Source: Alteromonadaceae bacterium 2753L.S.0a.02 (GTDB lineage: Bacteria; Pseudomonadota; Gammaproteobacteria; Pseudomonadales; Cellvibrionaceae). From it: a stretch of DNA of 64,000 bases. The stretch's first letter is position 1. The number at the start of each line of letters is the position of its first letter. The stretch lies in assembly GCA_007827375.1 (NCBI GenBank), contig VISH01000002.1:434001-498000 (forward strand). The letters run 5' to 3'. This document shows, one piece after another, positions 44,656 through 53,058 of this stretch. Made by a program: the position numbers and the translations under genes. The notes below the pieces were generated by a model. It was not told where the DNA came from, ran no database searches, and saw only the letters and a list, made by a program, of their open reading frames with translations.

Positions 44656-45144
44656 TTAGTGGGCTGGGGCGATGGCGCGGATGAAGCTATCGGGATTGAA
44701 GGTTAAGGGGAGTTGTCGCAGTTTATTTCCCTGTGCATCGAGGACTAACACGGTGGGGAAGCCCTGAACCTGATATTTCTTTTGCGCTGCTCTACCCTCT
44801 GCAGATTCGTATTCGATGCGTGAAAAAACGTAATGGGTTTCTATAGCTTTAACCACTTCCGCCTGGGCCAAGACTTTGCTATCGAGTTTGCGACAGCTGG
44901 GGCACCAGATAGCGGAAATGTCGGCGAGCACCAGTTTGTTTTCGCGGCGGGCCTTTTCCATGGCAATTTGTAAAGGTAATTTTTGCAGCGGCACCGTTTC
45001 CAGGGCGCGTCTTCCCAAATAACTTTGCAGCTCCACGTGACCAAAATAAAACGCCAGTGCTACAAGCCCATAAATTACTAGGGTGAACCATACAGGCTTT
45101 TTTTGGGGGGACGTTTGCTCGGTTTGGTCCGAGGGTGTTTCCAT
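44656..45144 (-). CDS. Membrane-anchored thioredoxin-fold protein
   Basis: ATG 45144 (GGAG upstream) gives 162 residues; a longer in-frame start at 45267 is less likely. One membrane helix (VWFTLVIYGLVALAFYFG) precedes a thioredoxin domain facing the periplasm. The redox motif is A-I-W-C-P-S-C-R, and the cis-proline loop is VQGFPTVLVLD. The fold and motif resemble DsbD-gamma and Thioredoxin_7 proteins that act in disulfide reduction or cytochrome maturation. The gene precedes nothing obvious in the same direction; the GT4 operon starts 37 bases downstream. Confidence 0.82.
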   Translation of the reverse strand: METPSDQTEQTSPQKKPVWFTLVIYGLVALAFYFGHVELQSYLGRRALETVPLQKLPLQIAMEKARRENKLVLADISAIWCPSCRKLDSKVLAQAEVVKAIETHYVFSRIEYESAEGRAAQKKYQVQGFPTVLVLDAQGNKLRQLPLTFNPDSFIRAIAPAH

Positions 45145-45348
45145 GGTCAAAACTCCAGGCACATGGCGATGCTCGTTAGTTATCCCCGCTTTTAGCAATC
45201 GGATAACTACAAGTTTAGACAGGGTAAGGGGATACGCTCGGTAAATTTGACTTAAAGAGGGTGGCAAGGTTCAACGGGTTGGTTGATGGGAAACTTAACA
45301 TTGTGTTAAAGGCCGTCTTGCACAAGCCACCCAGTGAGAGTGTTTATT

Positions 45349-45477
45349 TCAGTGTTCGCCGTGGTCGATACGTTTTTCGAAAAAGCCGAGTAACGCCGCA
45401 GCGGTGAGGGCTACAACCACGATAAATCCAGTGCTGGCAAACATTGCCAAGCCCCCAATTACAACTGCGTCATTCAT
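45349..45477 (-). CDS. Small membrane protein, 42 residues, behind an FNR-like box
   Basis: An ATG at 45477 with GGAG eight bases upstream opens a 42-codon frame ending at 45349. The product is a single hydrophobic helix (about residues 5-32, with GGLAMFASTGFIVVVALTAA) and a short charged tail (FFEKRIDHGEH). The size, topology and the FNR-type box 60-73 bases upstream suggest a small inner-membrane protein made under low oxygen, such as a subunit or modulator of a respiratory complex. This role is inference. No family is recognised. Confidence 0.6.
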   Translation of the reverse strand: MNDAVVIGGLAMFASTGFIVVVALTAAALLGFFEKRIDHGEH

Positions 45478-45536
45478 GCTTTGCTCTCCACTGCGATGGT
45501 CTGGTTACAAGATTATAGTTTTCTATTTGTACTGCT

Positions 45537-45550
45537 TTGACGCATATCAA
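45537..45550 (-). promoter_or_regulatory. FNR/Anr-type box upstream of small membrane protein gene
   Basis: TTGAC-GCAT-ATCAA matches the FNR consensus at all but one arm position, the same deviation as the box upstream of feoAB. Its centre lies about 66 bases upstream of the small gene's ATG. Confidence 0.65.
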
Positions 45551-45826
45551 TCGCATTGTTTATAAAAAATAATCGGTTTTAGCGGTTTTTTTAGGCAAAT
45601 TTTGTGAAACTCTGTGTTCCCGGTGGAGGCCAGCTTCAATCGGCGTAGGGTGAAATCTTGCTGATAAAGTTATCGATATCGCGCTTCCTTATCGCTACAT
45701 AGGTGCTGCCGCTGCGTAATTTGCAGCTGTGTGGAACGTGTATTGAGGCGTCTCTGCTGGCTCTCCCTCGTCGGTAAAAGCTATAATCCACGCCGCAAGT
45801 CATCGCCTAGCCTAGGAACTCCCCAA
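45551..45826. other. Spacer between small membrane protein gene and hisB
   Basis: It must hold the hisB promoter; no gene, attenuator peptide with a His run, or clear promoter is recognisable. Confidence 0.4.
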
Positions 45827-46420
45827 ATGAGTGACAGAACAGCCGCGGTCAGCCGCGATACGCTGGAAACCCAGATTTCCGTTGCCATAAATCTCGATGG
45901 TAATGGTACGGCCTCGTTTAACACCGGTGTGCCATTTCTCGAGCACATGATGGACCAGATTGCTCGGCACGGCCTTATTGATATGGAGGTGCGCTGTAAG
46001 GGAGATACGCACATCGATGATCACCACAGTGTCGAGGATATCGGCATTACCCTGGGTCAGGCGATGAATCAGGCCGTCGGCGATAAGCGCGGTGTACGTC
46101 GCTACGGTCACGCCTATGTGCCGCTGGATGAAGCCCTGTCGCGCGTGGTTATCGATTTTTCCGGTCGCCCCGGTTTGGTGATGAATGTTCCGTTCACCCA
46201 AAAACGTGTTGGCAGCTTTGATACCGAGCTGTTTTGGGAATTTTTTCAGGGCTTTGTGAACCATGCTGGAGTAACCCTCCATATTGATTGCCTGCGTGGC
46301 CATAATGCCCACCACCAAATTGAAACCGTGTTTAAGGCTTTTGGGCGTGCATTACGAATGGCGCTCGAGGTCGATCCCCGCCTGGGTGGCGCGATGCCCT
46401 CCACTAAAGGCACTCTGTAA
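45827..46420 (+). CDS. hisB: Imidazoleglycerol-phosphate dehydratase
   Basis: HisB catalyses the sixth step of histidine synthesis. ATG 45827 (AGGA upstream) gives 197 residues, the monofunctional dehydratase length found in Pseudomonas and relatives, without the phosphatase domain fused in E. coli. Metal-binding motifs are FLEHMMDQIARHGLID, DDHHSVEDIGI, FFQGFVNHAGVTLHID and NAHHQIETVFKA. The upstream in-frame extension to 45731 is not conserved-looking. It starts the hisBHAF run. Confidence 0.96.
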   Translation: MSDRTAAVSRDTLETQISVAINLDGNGTASFNTGVPFLEHMMDQIARHGLIDMEVRCKGDTHIDDHHSVEDIGITLGQAMNQAVGDKRGVRRYGHAYVPLDEALSRVVIDFSGRPGLVMNVPFTQKRVGSFDTELFWEFFQGFVNHAGVTLHIDCLRGHNAHHQIETVFKAFGRALRMALEVDPRLGGAMPSTKGTL

Positions 46421-46441
46421 CCAGCGAGTGAATTGCTTTTT

Positions 46442-47119
46442 ATGAATCGTAAACAAGTGGCAGTCATTGACTATGGAATGGGTAATCTCCATTCGGTGGC
46501 CAGTGCACTCAAACATGTAAATCACACTATTGATGTGGCAGTTACCGGTGATAGCGAGGTTATCGCCAATGCCGATCACGTGATATTTCCCGGTGTCGGA
46601 GCAATGCGTGATTGCATGGCCGAAATCCGCCGACAGCAGGTTGACCAGGCGGTCGACAAGGTCATCGCCTCGGGCAAGCCCTTACTCGCGATTTGTGTGG
46701 GATTACAGGCCTTGCTGGAATCATCGCAGGAAAATGGTGGTGTGGAATGCCTGGGCTTATTTCCTGGGCAGGTAAAGTTCTTTGCTGGCAGTGACGAATT
46801 CAATGCCTGCAGTGACGAAGGCTCTGCTTCCGGAGAGCGCCTTAAGGTGCCACACATGGGCTGGAATCAGGTGAGCCAAACGTTGGATCATCCCCTGTGG
46901 CAGGGTATTGAAAGCGGTAGCCGTTTTTACTTTGTGCACAGTTACTACGTCGATTGCGAAGACCCTACAGTTATCGCCGGGCAGAGTCATTATGGCATTG
47001 AGTTTACGGCAGCGATTGCCCGCAACAACATGTTTGCCGTGCAATTCCACCCTGAAAAAAGCCACACACACGGCCTGCAACTGTTAAAAAATTTCCTGGA
47101 ATGGGATGGTAAATGTTAA
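46442..47119 (+). CDS. hisH: Imidazole glycerol phosphate synthase, glutamine amidotransferase subunit
   Basis: HisH supplies ammonia to HisF. ATG 46442 gives 225 residues; the earlier in-frame TTG is less likely. The class I amidotransferase triad is visible: Cys in LLAICVGLQALLESS, and His/Glu in AVQFHPEKSHTHG. The oxyanion region PGVGAMRDCMAE is also present. The gene overlaps hisA by 7 bases, in keeping with tight coupling in the operon. Confidence 0.96.
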   Translation: MNRKQVAVIDYGMGNLHSVASALKHVNHTIDVAVTGDSEVIANADHVIFPGVGAMRDCMAEIRRQQVDQAVDKVIASGKPLLAICVGLQALLESSQENGGVECLGLFPGQVKFFAGSDEFNACSDEGSASGERLKVPHMGWNQVSQTLDHPLWQGIESGSRFYFVHSYYVDCEDPTVIAGQSHYGIEFTAAIARNNMFAVQFHPEKSHTHGLQLLKNFLEWDGKC

Positions 47120-47850
47120 TAATTCCTGCAATTGATTTGAAAGATGGTAACTGTGTACGCTTGCGCCAGGGGCTAATGGAAGATTCCACAGTGTTTGGTA
47201 GCGACCCTGTTGCGTTTGCACGGCAATGGGTGGAAAAGGGCGCGCGCCGCTTACACTTAGTGGATCTCAATGGCGCTTTCGCAGGCGCTCCGGTGAATGG
47301 TGAAGTGGTGACAGCCATTGCAGAGGCGTTTCCCGAATTGCCCATCCAAATAGGCGGCGGCATTCGCTCAGTCGAAACCATTGAGTACTATCTAAAAGCC
47401 GGTGTTACTTACGTGATTATTGGCACCAAAGCGGTCAAAGAGCCGGCTTTTGTGACCGCCATGTGCGAGCGTTTCCCGGGACATATTATCGTGGGGCTCG
47501 ATGCAAAAAATGGTTATGTTGCCACCGATGGCTGGGCGGAGGTTTCCGAGTTGAAAGCCACTGATCTGGCAAGGCAGTTCGCAAGCGACGGCGTAAGCGA
47601 AATCGTGTACACCGATATCGCACGTGATGGCATGATGCAAGGGGTGAATGTCGAGGCAACCGTTGAAATGGCGAAGGCCTCCAGCATTCCTGTTATTGCC
47701 TCGGGTGGCATTACCAATATGGACGATATCAAAGCGCTGGCGGCTGTGGCCGAAGTTGGTATTTCAGGCGCGATCACCGGTCGAGCAATTTATGAAGGCA
47801 CGCTCGATATTGTCGAAGCGCAATCTTATTGCGACAGCGTAAGTGAGTGA
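47113..47850 (+). CDS. hisA: Phosphoribosylformimino-5-aminoimidazole carboxamide ribotide isomerase
   Basis: HisA opens the ribose ring of ProFAR (Amadori rearrangement). The 245-residue (beta/alpha)8 barrel has the catalytic Asp in IIPAIDLKDGNCVRL and the second in YTDIARDGMMQG. Phosphate-binding loops are IGGGIRSVET and ASGGITNMDDI. It overlaps hisH and stands 3 bases before hisF. Normal length and complete. Confidence 0.96.
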   Translation: MLIIPAIDLKDGNCVRLRQGLMEDSTVFGSDPVAFARQWVEKGARRLHLVDLNGAFAGAPVNGEVVTAIAEAFPELPIQIGGGIRSVETIEYYLKAGVTYVIIGTKAVKEPAFVTAMCERFPGHIIVGLDAKNGYVATDGWAEVSELKATDLARQFASDGVSEIVYTDIARDGMMQGVNVEATVEMAKASSIPVIASGGITNMDDIKALAAVAEVGISGAITGRAIYEGTLDIVEAQSYCDSVSE

Positions 47851-47853
47851 ATC

Positions 47854-48627
47854 ATGGCCTTAGCGAAACGTATTATTCCCTGTTTGGACGTCGATAAAGG
47901 CCGCGTGGTCAAAGGCGTACAGTTTGTCGATATTCGCGACGCAGGTGACCCAGTTGAGGTGGCCAAGAGTTACAACCAGCAGGGTGCGGATGAAATCACC
48001 TTTTTAGATATTACTGCGAGCCACGAAGCCCGTGAGACAACCATTAACACGGTGGAGAAAATCGCAGCCGAAGTTTTTATCCCTCTGACCGTGGGAGGTG
48101 GTATTCGCACCCTGGATGATATTCGCAACATGCTCAATGCCGGTGCCGACAAAGTCAGCATTAACTCCGCTGCGGTGAACAACCCTGAGTTTGTGAAAGC
48201 GGCTGCGGAGAAATTCGGTTCGCAATGCATTGTCGTGGCCATTGATGCTAAGCAGGTAAGCGAGCCTGAGGCCCCGGGGCGCTGGGAAATCTTCACCCAC
48301 GGCGGCCGTCAACCCACAGGTATCGACGCAGTGGCGTGGGCGGTGCAAATGACCGAATATGGCGCTGGAGAGATTCTGCTCACTAGCATGGACCGCGACG
48401 GCACCAAAGACGGCTTCGATCTTGGTGTCACCCGAGCTATTAGCGAGGCTGTGCGCGTACCGGTAATCGCCTCTGGGGGTGTCGGTGAATTACAACACCT
48501 TGTAGATGGTGTTGTGGAAGGTGGCGCAGATGCCGTACTCGCTGCCAGCATATTCCATTTTGGTGAATACACAGTACCTGAAGCCAAAGCTTTTATGCGG
48601 GCTAAAGGCATTGAGGTGCGGCTCTAG
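47854..48627 (+). CDS. hisF: Imidazole glycerol phosphate synthase, cyclase subunit
   Basis: HisF joins ammonia from HisH to PRFAR, giving IGP and AICAR. The 257-residue barrel has catalytic Asp residues in IIPCLDVDKGRVVKGV and LTSMDRDGTKDGFDL. Phosphate loops are VGGGIRTLDDI and ASGGVGELQHL. It closes the hisBHAF operon. A GC-rich hairpin (48615-48640) spans its stop codon. Confidence 0.97.
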   Translation: MALAKRIIPCLDVDKGRVVKGVQFVDIRDAGDPVEVAKSYNQQGADEITFLDITASHEARETTINTVEKIAAEVFIPLTVGGGIRTLDDIRNMLNAGADKVSINSAAVNNPEFVKAAAEKFGSQCIVVAIDAKQVSEPEAPGRWEIFTHGGRQPTGIDAVAWAVQMTEYGAGEILLTSMDRDGTKDGFDLGVTRAISEAVRVPVIASGGVGELQHLVDGVVEGGADAVLAASIFHFGEYTVPEAKAFMRAKGIEVRL

Positions 48628-48640
48628 AAGCTGCCGCACC
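48615..48640 (+). terminator. Hairpin spanning the hisF stop
   Basis: GGTGCGGC at 48615-48622 pairs with GCCGCACC at 48633-48640. There is no T-run, so it may be an RNA 3'-end stabiliser or a weak terminator. Confidence 0.4.
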
Positions 48641-48681
48641 CTGTAAGCGGATAAGATCTGTTGTTCCTGTTAAGCCGCAGT

Positions 48682-49458
48682 TTATAAGGGCTTACGGAAT
48701 TTGAGGGTCCAGCGGTCTGTTTGCCCCGTGACTGTCTCGTGGCCCACCTCAAGCGCGAGGTTGTCGCTGGGGCGGTAGTGTAAATCACTAAAATCAACAA
48801 ATTCGAAACCCGCGGCTTCGATTTCCTTGATCGCCAATACAGGGTCGATACGTCGCCGGTTCTCCGTGGTGTCGGGTTCCATATGGCGGCGCGTATGATC
48901 CACTACGCCATAAATGCCTCCGGGTTTTAAAGCACGAAATGCGGCTTCATTTATCGCCTCACGGCCATCTGCCGCGAAATTGTGATAGTTGCGAAAGGTC
49001 AACACCATATCCACATTGCTCACCCCTAAATCGGGATGCTCAATAACGTAGTTACGTGCCGCTTCGGGTCGGTAGATACGTGATTTTTGCGCGGTTATCA
49101 CCACTTTATCGAAGCCTTTGTCACCCAGTACGCTTTCCTTAACGCGTCCAGTTCCATACGCCAGATAGAGTTTGCCCTGGTCCCGTAAAGTGGGTGCCAG
49201 AATGCGCGTGTACCAGCCTCCGCCGGGTATTAACTCGACTACGGTCATGGTTTTGCGCAGCCCGAAAAAGTTTAGTGTATCCTCGGGCAAGCGGTTTGTG
49301 TCGCGTTTAATGTCTGCATCTGGGCGCTGCTCACTGGCAACGGCCTTTGCTATGGCCTTGAGGGTTGCCTGGTCGCTTTGTTGTGCCGAAGGGGTAGTGC
49401 TCAGCAAACAAATGCAAAGCCCAAATAAAAGTGAGTTGAGGTTGAACGTGTTTGTCAT
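48682..49458 (-). CDS. Exported methyltransferase-fold protein
   Basis: The 258-residue protein has a good signal peptide (LLFGLCICLLSTTPSAQQ) followed by a class I methyltransferase fold: TVVELIPGGGWYTRILAP in place of the usual motif I, DMVLTFRNYHNF, and ALKPGGIYGVVDHTRR. Exported proteins of this kind recur in proteobacteria and are annotated as methyltransferases, although SAM is not known to be available in the periplasm. It may have lost catalysis and bind another ligand. It converges on hisF and stands alone. Confidence 0.8.
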   Translation of the reverse strand: MTNTFNLNSLLFGLCICLLSTTPSAQQSDQATLKAIAKAVASEQRPDADIKRDTNRLPEDTLNFFGLRKTMTVVELIPGGGWYTRILAPTLRDQGKLYLAYGTGRVKESVLGDKGFDKVVITAQKSRIYRPEAARNYVIEHPDLGVSNVDMVLTFRNYHNFAADGREAINEAAFRALKPGGIYGVVDHTRRHMEPDTTENRRRIDPVLAIKEIEAAGFEFVDFSDLHYRPSDNLALEVGHETVTGQTDRWTLKFRKPL

Positions 49459-50421
49459 ATCTGCCTCTGCACAATAATTAGATAGGGTGTGAATTCAAAC
49501 AGTATTCCAAACTTGTGAAGTAATCGCGAATTAATGCGTCCTAAAAAGTATGATTTTTTATGGTAACGCTCCACTATGGCCCCAAAAACCGAACCAGTGC
49601 GCTAAATTTAAGCTTTTCTAAATTAAGTAAATAGTTCTAATAATATTCGTTATAAAAATAGTTACTTAGTCTGATATCAAATTTGATGTTCCGCAAGTTT
49701 TTGCGTTTGTTGATGGGTGTGGGTGTCCGCATGGGGTTCGTATTACTGTAATTTGCGTTTAACAATACCTTTTGTCTCGGCAAATAAATAAGCCGAGTCG
49801 AGATGGCGGGCTTGCTCTTGCTAAATTCATTCATAAGTAAATACGGCGCTCGTAGCCGCATCAGTACCCCCGTGGTGAGGCCTTATGAATGTTGCGGTAA
49901 GTATTATTTTCGGCAGGGGCGGGCGAGTGATAATGCCACTTGAATATTTAACTTCACGCATTATGTCGATCCTCGGAATACACAGTTCTCGCTGCTTAAG
50001 GTGTGAATTAATTCCACTTTTTAAGTTTTTAATTCGGCGTCCAGCTACATATTTGAGCATGAGTTTGCGGATGTGAAACTCATGAAAACGTGCCAGATTT
50101 TGTCCTTAAGATACGCTGTATATGTAGCAATTTGGAATGAAAAATAAATTTCGTAATATGTTTAACTTCTACTGGATGCTATAATTTGCACCCTAAGCTG
50201 GATTAAAGATTTACTGCGCGACTCCAACAACAATAACCATCGTGCTGCATCAATCCTCAACTCAGCTCTGTTTCGGTTTCACCCAGGCTAAAAAGTCTTG
50301 TGGTGGTCAAAGCGGAAATTCCCTTCACGGACGATCGTTGGCCCAGCGGTTTGGGTCATCACGCGGAATCTTCGCGAGTTAATAAAAATAAAAACTCTAA
50401 ACATTCTGGAGACAACTCTGC
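49459..50421. other. Long AT-rich intergenic region before the hydrolase cluster
   Basis: About 960 bases without a convincing gene; the short open frames lack ribosome sites and family features. It contains a small CGCG hairpin at about 50363-50377 in the presumed leader of the first cellulase gene. The drop in GC relative to both sides marks the edge of the hydrolase cluster. Confidence 0.5.
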
Positions 50422-52479
50422 ATGAAAATAAATAAAGTTCAGGCGTTTTTAGGGCTGGCAATGACTGCCAGTTTGATGGCGCCAACTGCGAGTGCTGCTA
50501 CCTGTGATTGGTATGGTTGGCAGTTGCCTGTTTGTGAAGGCTTTGACTCAGGTTGGCACAGTGAAAACAACCAAACCTGTATTGGTCGCAATACTTGTTT
50601 AAATATTATTGATGACAACGGTTCCAGTTCTTCGAGCAGTTCAAGCTCATCGAGCAGTTCCAGTTCTTCATCATCTAGCTCAAGCAGTTCAACCAGCAGT
50701 ACCAGCTCAACCAGTTCATCTTCTTCCAGCTCCAGCAGTTCATCATCATCCAGCAGCTCCGGTTCCACCACTGGCTGTGATGGTATTAACGAATACCCCA
50801 ACTGGACTGCGCGTGACTGGTCTGGCGGTGCCTTCAACCACGCTGAAGGCGGCGACAAAATGGTTTATCAGGGCAGCATTTATCAAGCTAACTGGTATAC
50901 CAATTCGGTACCAGGCAGCGATGCGTCCTGGACTTATGTAAGCGACTGTGGCGGTAGCAGCACAACCAGCAGCAGCTCAAGCTCCAGCTCAAGCAGTTCA
51001 TCGAGCAGCAGCAGCTCAAGCTCTTCCAGCGGTTCAACAAGCTCAAGCAGTTCTTCGAGCTCGAGTTCTTCAAGCAGCACCACCACCAGCTCCAGCGGCG
51101 GTACTTTCCGTGTGGATGCCAGCGGTAACATCACCAAAAACGGTGACGTGTTCCCGATGCACTGTGGTTCCTGGTTCGGTTTAGAAGGACGTCATGAGCC
51201 TTCAGACGATCCCGATAACCCCAGCGGTGCGCCAATGGAACTGTACATTGGTAACGTGTTCTGGGCCGATAACCACGACCGTACCATTGAGCAGACTATG
51301 GAAGAGATCACTGCCCGTGGCATTAACGTGATTCGTTTCCCAATCGTTCCCCAGACTCTGGATCCAAACGATCCTCAAGGTACAGGTAGCGTCCTGAAAA
51401 ACTACGAGCCTCTGCGTCAGCAGAATGCGCGTCAGGCAATGGAAGACTTCATCGTTCTTGCCGATCAGTATGGCCTCGAAGTAATGCTCGATATCCACTC
51501 CTGTTCCAACTATGTGGGCTGGCGTGCGGGTCGTTTCGATGCGCGTCCTCCATACGCGGATGCTGATCGTGACAACTACGACTTTACCCGTGAAGAGTGG
51601 TCCTGTTCCGCCTCTGGCAACCCCAGCAGCGTGACCGACACCCAGCCTTACGACAAGGCTGCTTGGTTGAACGATCTGCGTGAACTGGCCGGTCTGCCTG
51701 CTCAGTTGGGTGTTGACAACATCATCGGTATCGACATTTTCAACGAACCCTGGGATTTCACCTGGGAAGATTGGAAAACCAACATCGAAGATGCTTACGC
51801 AGCTATCAACGAAGTTAACTCTGACATGTTGATCTTTGCTCAGGGTATTTCGGCGAACGCAAATGCTCAAGATGGCACGCCTGACACCAAGACTCCGGTA
51901 CCACACGGTGACGAGTTCTCCAACCCGAACTGGGGTGAGAACCTGTACGAAGCGGGTGATAACCTGCCTAACGTACCTCAGTCACGTTTGGTATTCTCAC
52001 CACACACCTACGGTCCTTCCGTATTCGTACAACGTATGTTCATGGACCCTGCTCAGCCAGAGTGTGAAGGTTTGGAAGGTGATGAAGCGGGTGATTTGGG
52101 CTGTAACATCGTGATCAACCCAGACATTCTGCGTCCAGGTTGGGAAGAACACTTCGGTTACCTGCGCGACATGGGTTACGCCGTTGTTGTGGGCGAGTTC
52201 GGTGGTCACTTCGAATGGCCAGCCGGCTCCAGTGAGCGTGACATCAACCGTTGGAGTCACATCAACAACAACCCAGACGAAGCTTGGCAGAACACCTTCG
52301 TGGATTACATGGCCGAGAAAAATATCGAAGCGTGTTACTGGTCAATCAACCCTGAATCAGGGGATACCGGTGGTCTGTACTCGCACGCATACGATCCAAT
52401 CAGCAACACTTCCGGCTGGGGAACCTGGACAGGTTTCGAAGAAGGTAAGTGGACTATGTTGAATCGCTTGTGGGACTAA
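50422..52479 (+). CDS. Secreted CBM10-CBM5-GH5 glycoside hydrolase (endoglucanase type)
   Basis: The 685-residue protein has a signal peptide (about 1-26, ending PTASAA). A CBM10-like cellulose-binding module follows (about 27-62, CDWYGWQLPVC and CIGRNTCLNI), then a polyserine linker, a CBM5/12-like module (119-176, with YPNWTARDWSGG and ANWYT), a second polyserine linker and a GH5 domain (about 230-685). GH5 catalytic residues are the acid/base Glu442 in IDIFNEPWDF and the nucleophile Glu592 in VVVGEFGGHF. It probably cuts beta-1,4-glucan, though GH5 also holds mannanases. Its GH5 part is nucleotide-identical to the next gene. GGAGACA precedes the start. Confidence 0.92.
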   Translation: MKINKVQAFLGLAMTASLMAPTASAATCDWYGWQLPVCEGFDSGWHSENNQTCIGRNTCLNIIDDNGSSSSSSSSSSSSSSSSSSSSSSSTSSTSSTSSSSSSSSSSSSSSSSGSTTGCDGINEYPNWTARDWSGGAFNHAEGGDKMVYQGSIYQANWYTNSVPGSDASWTYVSDCGGSSTTSSSSSSSSSSSSSSSSSSSSSGSTSSSSSSSSSSSSSTTTSSSGGTFRVDASGNITKNGDVFPMHCGSWFGLEGRHEPSDDPDNPSGAPMELYIGNVFWADNHDRTIEQTMEEITARGINVIRFPIVPQTLDPNDPQGTGSVLKNYEPLRQQNARQAMEDFIVLADQYGLEVMLDIHSCSNYVGWRAGRFDARPPYADADRDNYDFTREEWSCSASGNPSSVTDTQPYDKAAWLNDLRELAGLPAQLGVDNIIGIDIFNEPWDFTWEDWKTNIEDAYAAINEVNSDMLIFAQGISANANAQDGTPDTKTPVPHGDEFSNPNWGENLYEAGDNLPNVPQSRLVFSPHTYGPSVFVQRMFMDPAQPECEGLEGDEAGDLGCNIVINPDILRPGWEEHFGYLRDMGYAVVVGEFGGHFEWPAGSSERDINRWSHINNNPDEAWQNTFVDYMAEKNIEACYWSINPESGDTGGLYSHAYDPISNTSGWGTWTGFEEGKWTMLNRLWD
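50980..52479 (+). repeat. Copy A of a 1,500-bp direct repeat (linker plus GH5 domain)
   Basis: Read line by line, these 1,500 bases equal 54361-55860 without a difference. The offset is 3,381. The match begins inside a polyserine linker and stops at the TAA; flanks differ on both sides. Confidence 0.95.
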
Positions 52480-52514
52480 ATTAAGCAGTTAAAATTGCTT
52501 TAGTCTAATCATCG

Positions 52515-52552
52515 AAAAAGCCTGGGGTAGTGATCCTTCCTCAGGCTTTTTT
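52515..52552 (+). terminator. Rho-independent terminator after first hydrolase gene
   Basis: AAAAAGCCTG...CAGGCTTTTTT: a stem with a long GC part followed by a six-T run, 36 bases after the stop. Confidence 0.85.
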
Positions 52553-53058
52553 GTATTTTAATTTGGCAATTTTAATTGTGTTAAAAAATCCCTGTTATTC
52601 CTGCTCGTACCTTAGTTTTAGGGTTGTTTTTTATTCTCTAATTATTTTTTTTATTTCTTTTTTTGTTTCGTACAAACTATTTCGGTAAAAAAATAAATAA
52701 TAGTTAACGGTGCCTCGTTTGTACTGATTTATTGTTGACCGCTCGGATATCACCCCATAGAATCCAACCGACAATAAAAAAAATAAGTAGCGAAGCATTT
52801 GTCGATGTATCTCTCTTACAAGACTTGTTTCAAATTAACAGCAAGAATTCTCCAAGTTTGCTGTTGGTTTGCCTTTGACTTTTTGTAAGTGAAAACTTTT
52901 TGGTTTTTAGCGCACGGGCAAAATTATAATTCGCACAGTTGTTACGTGTTGATATTCGCTCAGGTAAAACCAACGAGCCCGCTTTTCTGCTTTGGCGCAT
53001 GCGTGAAGTACCCGGCCGCCACTTATTCTTCAAATAAACCTAACTGGAGATAACAATA
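52553..53058. other. Intergenic region before second hydrolase gene
   Basis: AT-rich, no gene. It ends with the ribosome site ACTGGAGATAACAATA, shared in form with the next two paralogues. An in-frame TAA lies just upstream of the ATG at 53059, fixing that start. Confidence 0.5.

Noticed and set aside
45731..45826. Upstream in-frame extension of hisB
   Set aside because: The added residues do not resemble HisB, and ATG 45827 has AGGA at proper spacing.
49885..50076. Sixty-three-codon frame in the AT-rich gap before the hydrolase cluster
   Set aside because: No ribosome site, no membrane or secretion pattern that makes sense, and composition like the surrounding spacer.
50630..50760. Polyserine-coding DNA as a CRISPR array or microsatellite
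   Set aside because: There are no regular repeat-spacer units; serine codons of both families are mixed irregularly in frame, as expected for a protein linker.
51202..51906. Long open frame on the minus strand, repeated at 54583-55287
   Set aside because: It is the antisense shadow of the GH5 coding sequence, duplicated because the GH5 DNA is duplicated. It has no ribosome site or known domain.
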